Shown here: piece after piece, positions 1-7,321 of the stretch
Numbering within the stretch: the first letter of the stretch is position 1
How the letters are laid out: every line of letters starts with the position of its first letter
Assembly (NCBI GenBank): GCA_043802345.1
Contig: JAZDLC010000283.1
Location: 1 to 23,365, forward strand
DNA: 23,365 bases
Reading direction: 5' to 3'
Source of the DNA: JAZDLC01 sp043802345
GTDB taxonomy: Bacteria > Planctomycetota > B15-G4 > JADJEK01
Made by a program: the position numbers and the translations under genes
The notes under the pieces: model-generated
Databases searched by the model: none
The model's input: the letters and a program-made list of their open reading frames with translations, nothing else
Told to the model about the DNA's origin: nothing

Positions 1-2
1 CC

Positions 3-695
3 TTTGAAGTCGTGGAGAGGCCGTGGCCGGATTCCGACATGCCGTTCACACATGAGGGCACGCCACTCGAGCTGCGAGCGCGTGGGGCGCGGATCCCCGA
101 GTGGAAGCTGAGTCTCCATGGGCTGGTCGGCGAGCTGCAGCCGAGCCCGGTGAAGTCGGACCAGCCGGTCGAGAAAATCACGCTGATTCCGATGGGAGCG
201 GCCCGCCTGAGGATCGCGTCGTTCCCGGTGATCGGAAAGGGCGACGCTGCGCATGCCTGGCGGGCGCCGCCGGAGCCGGCATTCACCGTGAGGGCTTCGC
301 ACTGCTACGACTCCGACTCGGAAGGAGCGGTGGCCGACGGCTTGCTTCCCGAGAACTCGGCGGACCCGTCGATTCCGAGGTTCACCTGGTGGGATCACCG
401 CGGCGGCCGGGAGTGGATCCAGGCGGAGTTTGGCGAGAAGCGAGTGTTCTCCACCGTCCGGGTCTACTGGTTCGACGACACCGGCCATGGTGCATGCCGG
501 GTGCCGGACTCCTGGCAGATCATGGTCCGCGTGGATGATGAGTGGGTACCGGTCACGGAACCCTCCGGCTTCGGCGTGGCCAGGGACATCCTGAACACGA
601 CGACCTTCCGCGAGGTCGAGACCGACGCGGTTCGCCTGGAGGTTCAGCTGCAGGAAGAGTACTCCGCGGGGATCCTGGAGCTGCAGGTGGAGTAG
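3..695 (+). CDS. GH127-like glycoside hydrolase (beta-L-arabinofuranosidase type), C-terminal part
   Basis: The reading frame is open to the left edge, so the gene starts outside the window and only its last 230 or so residues are here. The stretch VEKITLIPMGAARLRIASFP resembles the end of the catalytic module in GH127/DUF1680 proteins, which release L-arabinofuranose or related sugars from glycans. The remaining residues (WWDHRGGREWIQAEFG, TVRVYWFDDTG, VPDSWQIMV) look like the discoidin-like beta-sandwich often attached to planctomycete-type GH127 proteins. The catalytic residues would lie upstream and cannot be checked. The gene converges on the beta-helix gene with 45 bp between stop codons and no clear terminator hairpin. 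The GTG at 12 is an internal codon, not a convincing start. The family call rests on recalled motifs, so substrate is open. Confidence 0.72.
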   Translation, partial: FEVVERPWPDSDMPFTHEGTPLELRARGARIPEWKLSLHGLVGELQPSPVKSDQPVEKITLIPMGAARLRIASFPVIGKGDAAHAWRAPPEPAFTVRASHCYDSDSEGAVADGLLPENSADPSIPRFTWWDHRGGREWIQAEFGEKRVFSTVRVYWFDDTGHGACRVPDSWQIMVRVDDEWVPVTEPSGFGVARDILNTTTFREVETDAVRLEVQLQEEYSAGILELQVE

Positions 696-740
696 CCCGA
701 TCTCTACCGCTCTGACTCTTGCCTTTCGTCCTGCATGCCT

Positions 741-2792
741 TCAGCGGTTCAGGTCGCGGTACTCGTCCCCATACAACCCGATCCGCTCCACCGGAATCGG
801 CTGAAACCCCAGCCCGAGCACCTTCGCATCCTCCCTGAGCCGATAGTCCCCACCCGCCGCGTCAACAAACCCCGGGTCGCCCTCGGTCCAGTTGTTCTCG
901 AACTCGAGATACGGCGTCTGCTCGCTCAGGCCGTCGTACAGCTCCAACCACCCGCCGCCGAACCGGATGTTGCGGGCGACCACGTTCCCCTTGGCGCTTT
1001 TCGGATCGTCATCCAGGAGCGTCGTCAGCTCCGGATACCTTGCGGTGTAGATCGGTCCGGTCGCGTCCACCGCCTTCATCCGATCGAACAGCGTCGTGGT
1101 CGTGCCGTCGAAGTAGTAGGAAGCCCACCCCTTCCCCCGCTCATCGATGTGCACCGCATGTCCGCAGTCGATGAAGATGTTGTTGACCACGTGATTGTCG
1201 CGCCCTCCGCCGATCAGGATTCCGCGCCGGACGCCCCGGCAGATGTTGCCGTACACCTCGACGCCGCTGGTCCAGTCGTCGAGGTAGATCGCCTGGACGT
1301 CGCCGCTGCCGCTGTCGTGGAAGTGGTTGTAGCGGACGCTGTTCCCCCGCTGTGACCAGTCACGCCCCATGTAGAAGACGCCGCAGTCGTGGGTCTCCAT
1401 GCAGACGTGGTGGACCTCGTTGTACTCGATGACGTGGTCGTTCCCCGACAGGCCGATCGCCATGTGCGGGGCGTCATGGATCAGGTTGTGGGCGATGCGG
1501 TTGCCGACGCCGGAGACAGACGCCGCGGGGACGTAGGTGCGAACGGTCAGGCCGAAGCGCTGGATTTCATTGTTGACGGCGAAGTTCCCTCCCGGCGTCA
1601 GCGTCATCCGGTCGCCCCCGTTGATCGTGATGCCGTTCTTGCCCAGTTCGCGCAGGTCGCAGGAGGTGATGCCGTTTCCGGTGCCGGAGATGCTCACCGC
1701 TGCAGTGCCGAACTGCGAGAGGGTGCAACCGGCGATCAGGTTCAAGGTGCCGCCGGAGATCGAGATCCCGCCGCCACGGCCGCACTCGAAGGCGAGGCCG
1801 CGGAGCGTGACATGCGAGACCTTCTTCATCGTCACCAGCGGCGCCTCCAGCATCGAAATCTGCGTCTCCGAGCCGTCGAGCGGAGTGGGTGGCCAGAAGT
1901 ACAGAAGACCTTGTGGACGGTCGAGGAACCACTCGCCCGGCTGATCGAGTTCTTCCAGGATGTTCAGGAAGTAGAAACGAGCGCCCTCCTTGTAGCCGTA
2001 GACGCCGTGCGGAGCCTCGGTGAACAGATGCCGCTCTTCCCTGTCGATGTTTACCACGCGCTCGAACGAGTCGGCCCAGTCCCAGGTCCAGTACCCGTGG
2101 ACCCAGACATCGGCATCTTCCGCCCAGCGATCGGGCCGGTCTCCCGAGTAGGCGAACATGCCGCCATCCGTGCCGTTCGGAACCACCGAGATGCGAGTCC
2201 ACTCGGCGTTGGGCCAGCGGGCGAGCTGCATCCTCTTCCCACCGAAGTAGAGCTCGAGAGACGCCGCCGCGCCGCCGCGCCCGAACCCCTGCTTCACCAG
2301 TGATCCGTACTCGGTGATCCCCGCACCCCTCAGGTCGGCGACCCGGACCGACTCGCGCGCAACAGGATCGAGACGGGTCCTGATCGCGTCGTCGGCAACA
2401 GGCTTGAAGTTGCCGACCATGACGCCGCCCGAAAACCGTGGCCGCTCCCCTTCCGCCGCGCGATAGACGATTGGCGCCTCCGCCGTGCCGCTGTCCTCCG
2501 CGCTCAGCTCGAAGGAGGCGCCCCGCGAGTAGATTCCCCCCGAGATCAACACCGTCACTCCACCCGCCGGAAGTCCCGCCCCGGCCTTCAGGGTGCGGAT
2601 GGCGTCGCGCGCCCGCTCGAGGGTCGCGAACGGACCGTCGGTGCCTTCCTCATTGGCCGCGGAGAGTCTTCCCGACCAGCGGTCGTCTCCATCGGCGGAG
2701 ACGTGGAACACACCCTCCTCCGCCCACACCGACATGGCGATCCAGGTCGCGGCCGCGAAGCAAGCCGAAATCACCCGTGCTCTCGTCAGCAT
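741..2792 (-). CDS. Secreted right-handed parallel beta-helix protein (GH141/polysaccharide-lyase-like)
   Basis: This 683-residue protein starts with a signal peptide (about residues 1-24, cleavage after SVWA). The mature start, FHVSADGDDRWSG followed by DGPFATLERARDAIR, is the usual opening of bacterial right-handed beta-helix proteins. The next part (SAEDSGTAEAPIVYRA, RFSGG, LELYFGGKRMQLARWPN) matches the arrangement in GH141-like proteins and related glycan-active enzymes. From about residue 330 onward there are repeated short beta-strand coils with Gly/Asn turns (GNGITSCDL, GKNGITINGG, NRIAHNLIHDAP, HVIEYNEVHHV), typical of pectate-lyase-type helices. It probably acts on a polysaccharide outside the cytoplasm; hydrolase, lyase or epimerase activity cannot be decided. 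The start ATG overlaps the stop of the upstream glycosyltransferase as ATGCTGA, so it appears to be the last gene of that operon, which is unusual for a degradative enzyme. Confidence 0.8.
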   Translation of the reverse strand: MLTRARVISACFAAATWIAMSVWAEEGVFHVSADGDDRWSGRLSAANEEGTDGPFATLERARDAIRTLKAGAGLPAGGVTVLISGGIYSRGASFELSAEDSGTAEAPIVYRAAEGERPRFSGGVMVGNFKPVADDAIRTRLDPVARESVRVADLRGAGITEYGSLVKQGFGRGGAAASLELYFGGKRMQLARWPNAEWTRISVVPNGTDGGMFAYSGDRPDRWAEDADVWVHGYWTWDWADSFERVVNIDREERHLFTEAPHGVYGYKEGARFYFLNILEELDQPGEWFLDRPQGLLYFWPPTPLDGSETQISMLEAPLVTMKKVSHVTLRGLAFECGRGGGISISGGTLNLIAGCTLSQFGTAAVSISGTGNGITSCDLRELGKNGITINGGDRMTLTPGGNFAVNNEIQRFGLTVRTYVPAASVSGVGNRIAHNLIHDAPHMAIGLSGNDHVIEYNEVHHVCMETHDCGVFYMGRDWSQRGNSVRYNHFHDSGSGDVQAIYLDDWTSGVEVYGNICRGVRRGILIGGGRDNHVVNNIFIDCGHAVHIDERGKGWASYYFDGTTTTLFDRMKAVDATGPIYTARYPELTTLLDDDPKSAKGNVVARNIRFGGGWLELYDGLSEQTPYLEFENNWTEGDPGFVDAAGGDYRLREDAKVLGLGFQPIPVERIGLYGDEYRDLNR

Positions 2793-3937
2793 TCACCCTC
2801 CCGCGGCTGCCCTTTCGGCGAGGGGCTGCGCGCGCCAGGCGGTCGTTGCCGCGGCACCTTTCGGTCGAGGATCCTTCGGTAGAGCCGGGCGGTTCGCTCG
2901 GCCGAGAGGGACCAGGGGTTCCTCTCGGCGACTTCGAGATTGAGCCGGCCCATCTCCTCCGCGCGCTCTCTCGCGGGGGCGGCCGCTTCGATCGCTCCGG
3001 CCAGTCCTCTCGGTTCGCCCGGCTCGTAGAGGATGGCTCCTTCCGGGTGCACGAACTCGGTGAGGCACGGAAGGCGCGGGGCGATGACCGCCTTGCCGAA
3101 CGAGGCGGCCAGCACCGTGGCCGCGGAAGAGAGGATGTCCAGGTAGGGAAGCACCACGAAGTCGGCGGCGTTCATGTAGACCTGAATCTCGTCGTCGGGC
3201 ACGAAGCCGTAATGAAGGACCACGCCCGGAGTCTTCTTGCAGCGCCTCTTCAGTCGCAGCCGCGTCTCCTCCCCGCTGGTCTTGCCCGCGATGTGCAGCA
3301 CGCACGGGTTGTTCGGCGCGGCTTCGGCGAAGGCATCGATCAGTTCGAAGACCCCTTTGTACGGTCTGATCCGGCCGAGAAACAGGAACATGATCTGCCG
3401 GGGCTCCACCCCCAACCGCTGCCGGGCTGCCGTCCGGCCGACCTCGTTCGGGTAGACGCCGATATGGTTCCCGAGCGGAATCACCTCGACGCGATCCGCG
3501 ATCTCCTTCCCGCAGAACCGGATCAGTTGCGCCCGCGCCTGCTCGCCGTGGACGACAATGCCATCCGCTGACCGGGCGACCTTGCGGGTGACCTGTCCGT
3601 CGATCCGCGGATGAACCCGGTCGTGGTTGACCAGGTTGTGGGCGGTCCAGACCAGTCCGGCGCCCAGTGACCGGGCCTCCTTCAGTTGCCTGCAGAAAAC
3701 GCGAGCCCGAACCATGGTCCGGATCAGGCCGGGGGCCAGGAACCAGGGATGCAGCCAGTGGAGGTGAAGCAGGTCCGGACGGAAGCTGCGCACCAGCTCC
3801 ACGAATGAGGGATGCTCGGTTCCCACCGACGGTACACGATGAACTTCCACGTCGAACTTCCGCAACTCCTCCTCGAGCCGACTCTGGTACGGATCGGAGG
3901 TGTAGAAAGGCGCAAACAGCACCTTCAGAGCGGTCAT
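2786..3937 (-). CDS. GT4-type glycosyltransferase
   Basis: A 383-residue GT-B-fold glycosyltransferase that should transfer a sugar from a nucleotide-sugar donor to a growing glycan in the cytoplasm. The N-terminal half has the acceptor-domain pattern LLHLHWLHPW (about 56-65) and VWTAHNL (96-102). The donor half begins near FLFLGRIRPYKG (184-195), the usual opening of the GT4 C-terminal domain, and continues with LHYGFVPDDEIQVYMNAADF. The canonical E-x7-E pair is incomplete: the first Glu position is occupied by Ala/Ser (AASFGKAVIAP), while the second Glu (CLTEF) is kept, as in several GT4 subgroups. The start ATG overlaps the upstream GT4 stop as ATGA; its own stop overlaps the beta-helix gene. 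Linkage and donor sugar cannot be read from the sequence. Confidence 0.88.
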   Translation of the reverse strand: MTALKVLFAPFYTSDPYQSRLEEELRKFDVEVHRVPSVGTEHPSFVELVRSFRPDLLHLHWLHPWFLAPGLIRTMVRARVFCRQLKEARSLGAGLVWTAHNLVNHDRVHPRIDGQVTRKVARSADGIVVHGEQARAQLIRFCGKEIADRVEVIPLGNHIGVYPNEVGRTAARQRLGVEPRQIMFLFLGRIRPYKGVFELIDAFAEAAPNNPCVLHIAGKTSGEETRLRLKRRCKKTPGVVLHYGFVPDDEIQVYMNAADFVVLPYLDILSSAATVLAASFGKAVIAPRLPCLTEFVHPEGAILYEPGEPRGLAGAIEAAAPARERAEEMGRLNLEVAERNPWSLSAERTARLYRRILDRKVPRQRPPGARSPSPKGQPREGEC

Positions 3938-5076
3938 CTGGACGGCTCTTCCAGCGCCTCGCGGTAGCAGTCCAGATGCTTGTCGACCATGTTCCGGATC
4001 GAGTAGTGGTCCCTGAGCGCGAGAATGCTGGGATCCGGCTCACCGCTCACCCGGTCCAGGGCCGCGGCCACCGCGCTGGCGAACGCCTCTTTCGTGTAGG
4101 GGGAGAAGGTGAAGAAGGCGTTCTTCGAGACAGCGCGATACTCATCCACCTGCGGCAGCGCATGGCAGAGGACCGGCGTGCCCACCGAGAACCAGGTGGC
4201 CATCGAGCCGGAGGCGGAGAAGAAGCGGAAGGGGCAGACCGCAAGATCGGTCGCCACCAGCCAGCGGGCCTGCTGTTCGTCCTCGAGGTAGCCGGTCACC
4301 TGGAGCCGGTTGTCCTGGCCCATCTTGGCGGCCTTCTTCTCCCAACGCTTCAAGGCCCGTTCGTTCCCTTCGCTGGCGGCGCCGGCGAAGACCACCAGCA
4401 CATCCTTCGGGAGCAGTTCCAGCGCCTCGATCACCAGATCGTACCCCTTGCGCGGATGGATGAACCCGAGCATGGTGACCACTCGCCACGATCCAACTCC
4501 CAGCAGAAGCCTCGACTCCTGCCGGTCCGGGAGATTCTCCCGCTGCTCGACGAAGTGCCCCACGACCTTGATCTTCTTCTCCTGGCGGAAAAAACGCAGC
4601 CGCTCCCGCTCCTGTTCGAAGCAGACCAGGACTCTCTCGCATCGATCCAGGATCAGGTGAACGGCCCGCCGCACCAACTGTCTGCGCCTCGCCAATCGGT
4701 ACCACTTCCTGAGCCGGCGAACCGGCGAGCGGGTGCGCCGCTTCCAACCCTCCCATGGGTTGTCCAGGTAGATGTCGTGCAGGCTCGCGACCATCGGCAC
4801 CCGGCAGTTCGCGGTGAAGCAGCGCAGCGCAAAGAGCTGCGAGCGCCCTTCCCCCCACAGGGAACGATTGTACTGAAGGTGTACCAGATCGCAGCCGGAA
4901 AGGCGGTCCGCGGCCTGGGACAGGGCGGCCCGGTCGTCCCGCCGGCGTCCGGTGAGGATCAGGCTTTCTTCCACAACCTCCACCCCCTCGCGGCCCCTCG
5001 CCTCGCCTGCCAGCATCCGGCCGTAGCGGTTCACGCCGTGGTGGCTCCGGCCGAGATGAAGATAGCCGAGTTTCAT
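3934..5076 (-). CDS. GT4-like glycosyltransferase
   Basis: A 380-residue GT-B-type glycosyltransferase. The N-terminus MKLGYLHLGRSHHGVNRYGR has the Gly-rich loop seen at the start of GT4 acceptor domains, followed by DLVHLQYNRSLWG and MVASLHDIYLDNPW. The donor domain starts at VVTMLGFIHPRKGYDLVIEA and includes the helix-turn DEYRAV, which keeps the distal Glu; the first Glu of E-x7-E is not evident (SGSMATWFSVGTPVL). The frame stays open upstream to 5292, but that part is antisense-like Arg/Gly-rich sequence overlapping the sulfotransferase. I chose ATG 5076 because it gives an ATGA overlap with the sulfotransferase stop. ATG 5085, three codons earlier, is the alternative. It overlaps the next GT4 gene by ATGA, so the two transferases are probably made together. 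Confidence 0.85.
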   Translation of the reverse strand: MKLGYLHLGRSHHGVNRYGRMLAGEARGREGVEVVEESLILTGRRRDDRAALSQAADRLSGCDLVHLQYNRSLWGEGRSQLFALRCFTANCRVPMVASLHDIYLDNPWEGWKRRTRSPVRRLRKWYRLARRRQLVRRAVHLILDRCERVLVCFEQERERLRFFRQEKKIKVVGHFVEQRENLPDRQESRLLLGVGSWRVVTMLGFIHPRKGYDLVIEALELLPKDVLVVFAGAASEGNERALKRWEKKAAKMGQDNRLQVTGYLEDEQQARWLVATDLAVCPFRFFSASGSMATWFSVGTPVLCHALPQVDEYRAVSKNAFFTFSPYTKEAFASAVAAALDRVSGEPDPSILALRDHYSIRNMVDKHLDCYREALEEPSR

Positions 5077-5972
5077 CGCCGCCATCTGCGGATCGCCTTG
5101 AGGCCTCTTCGGAAAGCATGGACGCACATGCCTGGGAGCAGGCGCGCGAAGGATGACTCCGGATCGTACCCTGCCCGCCGCATTTCGTACCAGGTCACCG
5201 CCTCGATCTGCCGCACCTCCGCCGGCGTGAGTTCTTCGCGCCACCCTTCCGCCCGCCGGTCCGTGAGCGGGCTGTTGGCCTCCTGTTTCCATGGCTCCCG
5301 CTGTGCATCGACCGCCTGGTTCCTCGACCGATGGAACTCCAGCATGGTCTCGTCGAACGGAATGCCGATGAAGTCGCAGACTCCGCCCAGCACTGTTTCC
5401 GGCGCGCGGACCAGCTCCTCGTAGCGGAGCGTATGCAGGCCCGCTCGCCTTGGAGGGCGGCGTCTCGCGGCCGCCTGATACTTGCGCCAGGTCTCCGCGT
5501 CGCCTGAAAGAGTGCCGTTTGACCAGGGCACCTTTCGCCAGGAAGAGGCGACTGCCCGTGGATCGCGGACGATCTGGACGAAGCGGGCGCCGGGAAACAG
5601 CCGTTCCAGGGTGCGCATGTAGAGCAGGTGATTCGGGGTCTTCTCGCCGACCACTCGCGCCCCGCGCAGGCGGGCGAACTGTTCGAACAGCAACTGGAAC
5701 AGGCCTTCCAGGGAGCGCGTCCCCTCCGCGGCGACCTGGAACTTCTCGCGGGAGAGCCCCATCTCGGCGAACTCGGGCATGCCGCAGATCTTCTCCAGCA
5801 GCCGGCCGAGGTTCTCGTCCTGGCCCAGGTCTCCGAACTCCCGCCGGCGTTTCCAGAAGTTGCGGCAGAAGAAGGTCTCCGGCGCCACCGCCACCTCGGG
5901 GTGGGCGTCCAGCAGGCGCTGGAGCAGGGTGGTTCCGGACCGGGGACAGCCCACCAGGAACACCGGTCCCAT
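5073..5972 (-). CDS. Sulfotransferase (PAPS-dependent), first of the pair by position
   Basis: A 299-residue protein of the bacterial sulfotransferase family, which transfers sulfate from 3'-phosphoadenylyl sulfate to a hydroxyl or amine of a glycan, lipid or small molecule. The 5'-phosphosulfate loop is VFLVGCPRSGTTLLQRL (residues 4-20), EKTP is at 110-113, and the 3'-phosphate-binding motif is VRDPRAVASSW (135-145). RYEELV further on is also typical. There is no signal peptide, so it is cytoplasmic. An in-frame extension to 6431 exists but overlaps the neighbouring sulfotransferase in a shadow frame; ATG 5972 places the nucleotide-binding loop at the normal distance from the N-terminus. It starts 14 bp after the stop of the second sulfotransferase and overlaps the downstream GT4 gene by ATGA. 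A glycan acceptor is inferred from context. Confidence 0.9.
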   Translation of the reverse strand: MGPVFLVGCPRSGTTLLQRLLDAHPEVAVAPETFFCRNFWKRRREFGDLGQDENLGRLLEKICGMPEFAEMGLSREKFQVAAEGTRSLEGLFQLLFEQFARLRGARVVGEKTPNHLLYMRTLERLFPGARFVQIVRDPRAVASSWRKVPWSNGTLSGDAETWRKYQAAARRRPPRRAGLHTLRYEELVRAPETVLGGVCDFIGIPFDETMLEFHRSRNQAVDAQREPWKQEANSPLTDRRAEGWREELTPAEVRQIEAVTWYEMRRAGYDPESSFARLLPGMCVHAFRRGLKAIRRWRR

Positions 5973-5986
5973 GAGGCCGGTCCCGC

Positions 5987-6931
5987 TCACCGGGGCGCCT
6001 CCCCGTCCGGCTCGAGTCGCAGGAGGAGCGATCCCGCTTCCCGCTCGATCAGGGAGCTCTCCTCGTCGTTCAACTCTCGCCGCCAGCGCCCCACGGAGCG
6101 CTCGTTGGCGGATTCCAGGTGCCGCAACAGTTGTTCCTTCGAGGTCCGAGCAACGACGCCCAGGAAATCCAGGAGCCGGTCGGCTTCCGCGACGGGATTC
6201 CGACAGAGCGACTCGTACCTGACCTGATGAACCTGGCGGGAGGCCAAGACCGCTGTCTGGCTCAGCGCGGCCTCCAGATGCCGGCGCCATGCCCAGATGC
6301 ACCGGTGCAGGTCGCTGGTCGATTCGAACTCCGCCCGGCGCTCCGGCTCCACCCAGAAGCGGGCGTAGGGTCCGAAGAGATATCCACCGGACTCTCTCTT
6401 CCTCTTCGATCTGGCATCCTCCCGGAGCCACGGTTTCTCCCGGTATGACAGGGCCGCGTCCCGCCCGTCACGAATGATGTGAACGAACTGGGCATCCTGG
6501 AAAGCCCGGTTCAGAAAGTCGACCACGAAACAGTTCTGGGGCGTCTTCTCGGCGAAGCGGAGATCTCCGTCCAGATGGCGCCGCAGGAGCCATGCGTAGG
6601 TGAAGCGGTAGAACCGGCGGGCCTTCCGAAAGCTCCACGACCCCTCGTAGACGTACCGGGCCGCGGCCTTGGTCATCGGCGGCTCGTAGTGGTAGGAGAA
6701 CTCGGGGAGCGACCCGACGGCGTCGCCCAGGAACGACGTGCCTGACCTGGGAGCACCGATGATGAAGAGTGGTCTCTGCAGTCGGGGAAGCAGCGACCTC
6801 ATCAGCCTGCGCGGACCCACGCCCCGTGCGGAGGGCTGGAAAAGGTCGTCGTCGAGGCGCGTGGTCTTTCGCAGCCACTTGCGGAAGTTCCTCCAGTGGA
6901 TGGGCGTCGGTTGCGTCGACATCGACTCCAT
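5987..6931 (-). CDS. Sulfotransferase (PAPS-dependent), promoter-proximal member of the pair
   Basis: A 314-residue cytoplasmic sulfotransferase with a 50-residue N-terminal extension before the 5'-phosphosulfate loop FIIGAPRSGTSFLGD (56-70). EKTPQN is at 128-133 and the 3'-phosphate motif HIIRDGRDAALSY at 151-163. It differs considerably from the neighbouring sulfotransferase in the acceptor region (SYHYEPPMTKAA, and the Lys/Arg-rich insert around 174), so the two probably modify different positions and are not a recent duplication. The start is ATG 6931 or ATG 6922; neither has a strong Shine-Dalgarno sequence (GGAG lies only 3 bp before 6922). It is the first gene after the 390-bp gap with the inverted repeat, so it may head its own transcript: sulfotransferase-sulfotransferase-GT4-GT4-beta-helix. 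Confidence 0.9.
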   Translation of the reverse strand: MESMSTQPTPIHWRNFRKWLRKTTRLDDDLFQPSARGVGPRRLMRSLLPRLQRPLFIIGAPRSGTSFLGDAVGSLPEFSYHYEPPMTKAAARYVYEGSWSFRKARRFYRFTYAWLLRRHLDGDLRFAEKTPQNCFVVDFLNRAFQDAQFVHIIRDGRDAALSYREKPWLREDARSKRKRESGGYLFGPYARFWVEPERRAEFESTSDLHRCIWAWRRHLEAALSQTAVLASRQVHQVRYESLCRNPVAEADRLLDFLGVVARTSKEQLLRHLESANERSVGRWRRELNDEESSLIEREAGSLLLRLEPDGEAPR

Positions 6932-7104
6932 TCGCGGAGAGTACGGAAAACTGGTTCTAGCTGCCTGCTGAAAAAACCGGTGGCGCCTGGCGGCGACGGC
7001 GCAGGGTACGGGATTCTATCAACAGGAAGGACACGAAGGGGCCGCTGGCCGCAGCCAAATGGAGAGGCGCCGGGCATCAATGCCGTACTCAGGGGCTCGG
7101 GGGC

Positions 7105-7285
7105 TCGAGTACGAGTACTGCTTCGCTGAGTACGAGTACGAAACGCACGTTCCGGCGGCCGAGGCGATCGAGTCGAGGGGATACTGAGGGAAGCCCGCCA
7201 CAGAGAAACCAATGGCAAGCATCCGACGCGATTCGTACTCGTACTCAGTCCCGCAGGGACGGTACTCGTACTCGTACTCGAATCG
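7105..7285. repeat. Nested inverted repeat built from GAGTAC/GTACTC hexamers
   Basis: In the 390-bp gap 6932-7321, paired GAGTAC units on the left face GTACTC units on the right in nested order. The outer arms 7105-7118 and 7268-7281 are 14-bp perfect complements. The inner arms 7126-7142 and 7232-7248 are 17-bp perfect complements, extended by three more pairs after one A/A mismatch. A small hairpin, GTCCC-GCA-GGGAC, sits at 7248-7260 between the right arms, and CGATTCG/CGAATCG (7229-7235, 7279-7285) brackets the right half. Further GAGTAC/GTACTC copies are at 6938 and 7085. The central loop is about 90 bp. The element could fold as a cruciform or as a long RNA stem-loop, and may be a REP/MITE-like repeat. 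No convincing coding sequence was seen in the gap; a short minus-strand open frame here reads the repeats as Tyr-Ser or Glu-Tyr runs. Confidence 0.75.
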
Positions 7286-7321
7286 TTGTAGGCCGACCTG
7301 TATTGGAGGGCTCGAGTTCCT

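Noticed and set aside
2757..2792. Lipobox-like ISAC near the N-terminus of the beta-helix protein (Cys11)
   Set aside because: The Cys comes before the hydrophobic core, so it cannot be a lipoprotein cleavage site; an ordinary signal peptide ending near residue 24 fits better.
3667..5424. Long plus-strand open frame opposite the GT4 and sulfotransferase genes (585 codons)
   Set aside because: Its translation is rich in Arg, Pro, Gly and His with no domain, and the minus strand carries clear enzyme motifs over the same span; it is a shadow of GC-rich codon use.
6962..7010. Run of T on the minus strand (AAAAAA near 6971 on the plus strand) after a GC-rich segment, as a terminator of the upstream half-operon
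   Set aside because: Only a 4-bp stem (CGCC/GGCG) with a gap of several bases before the T run can be drawn; too weak to call an intrinsic terminator.
7019..7222. 67-codon minus-strand open frame across the inverted repeat
   Set aside because: It has no Shine-Dalgarno sequence, and its Tyr-Ser runs simply read through the GTACTC repeats; there is no sign of a real protein.
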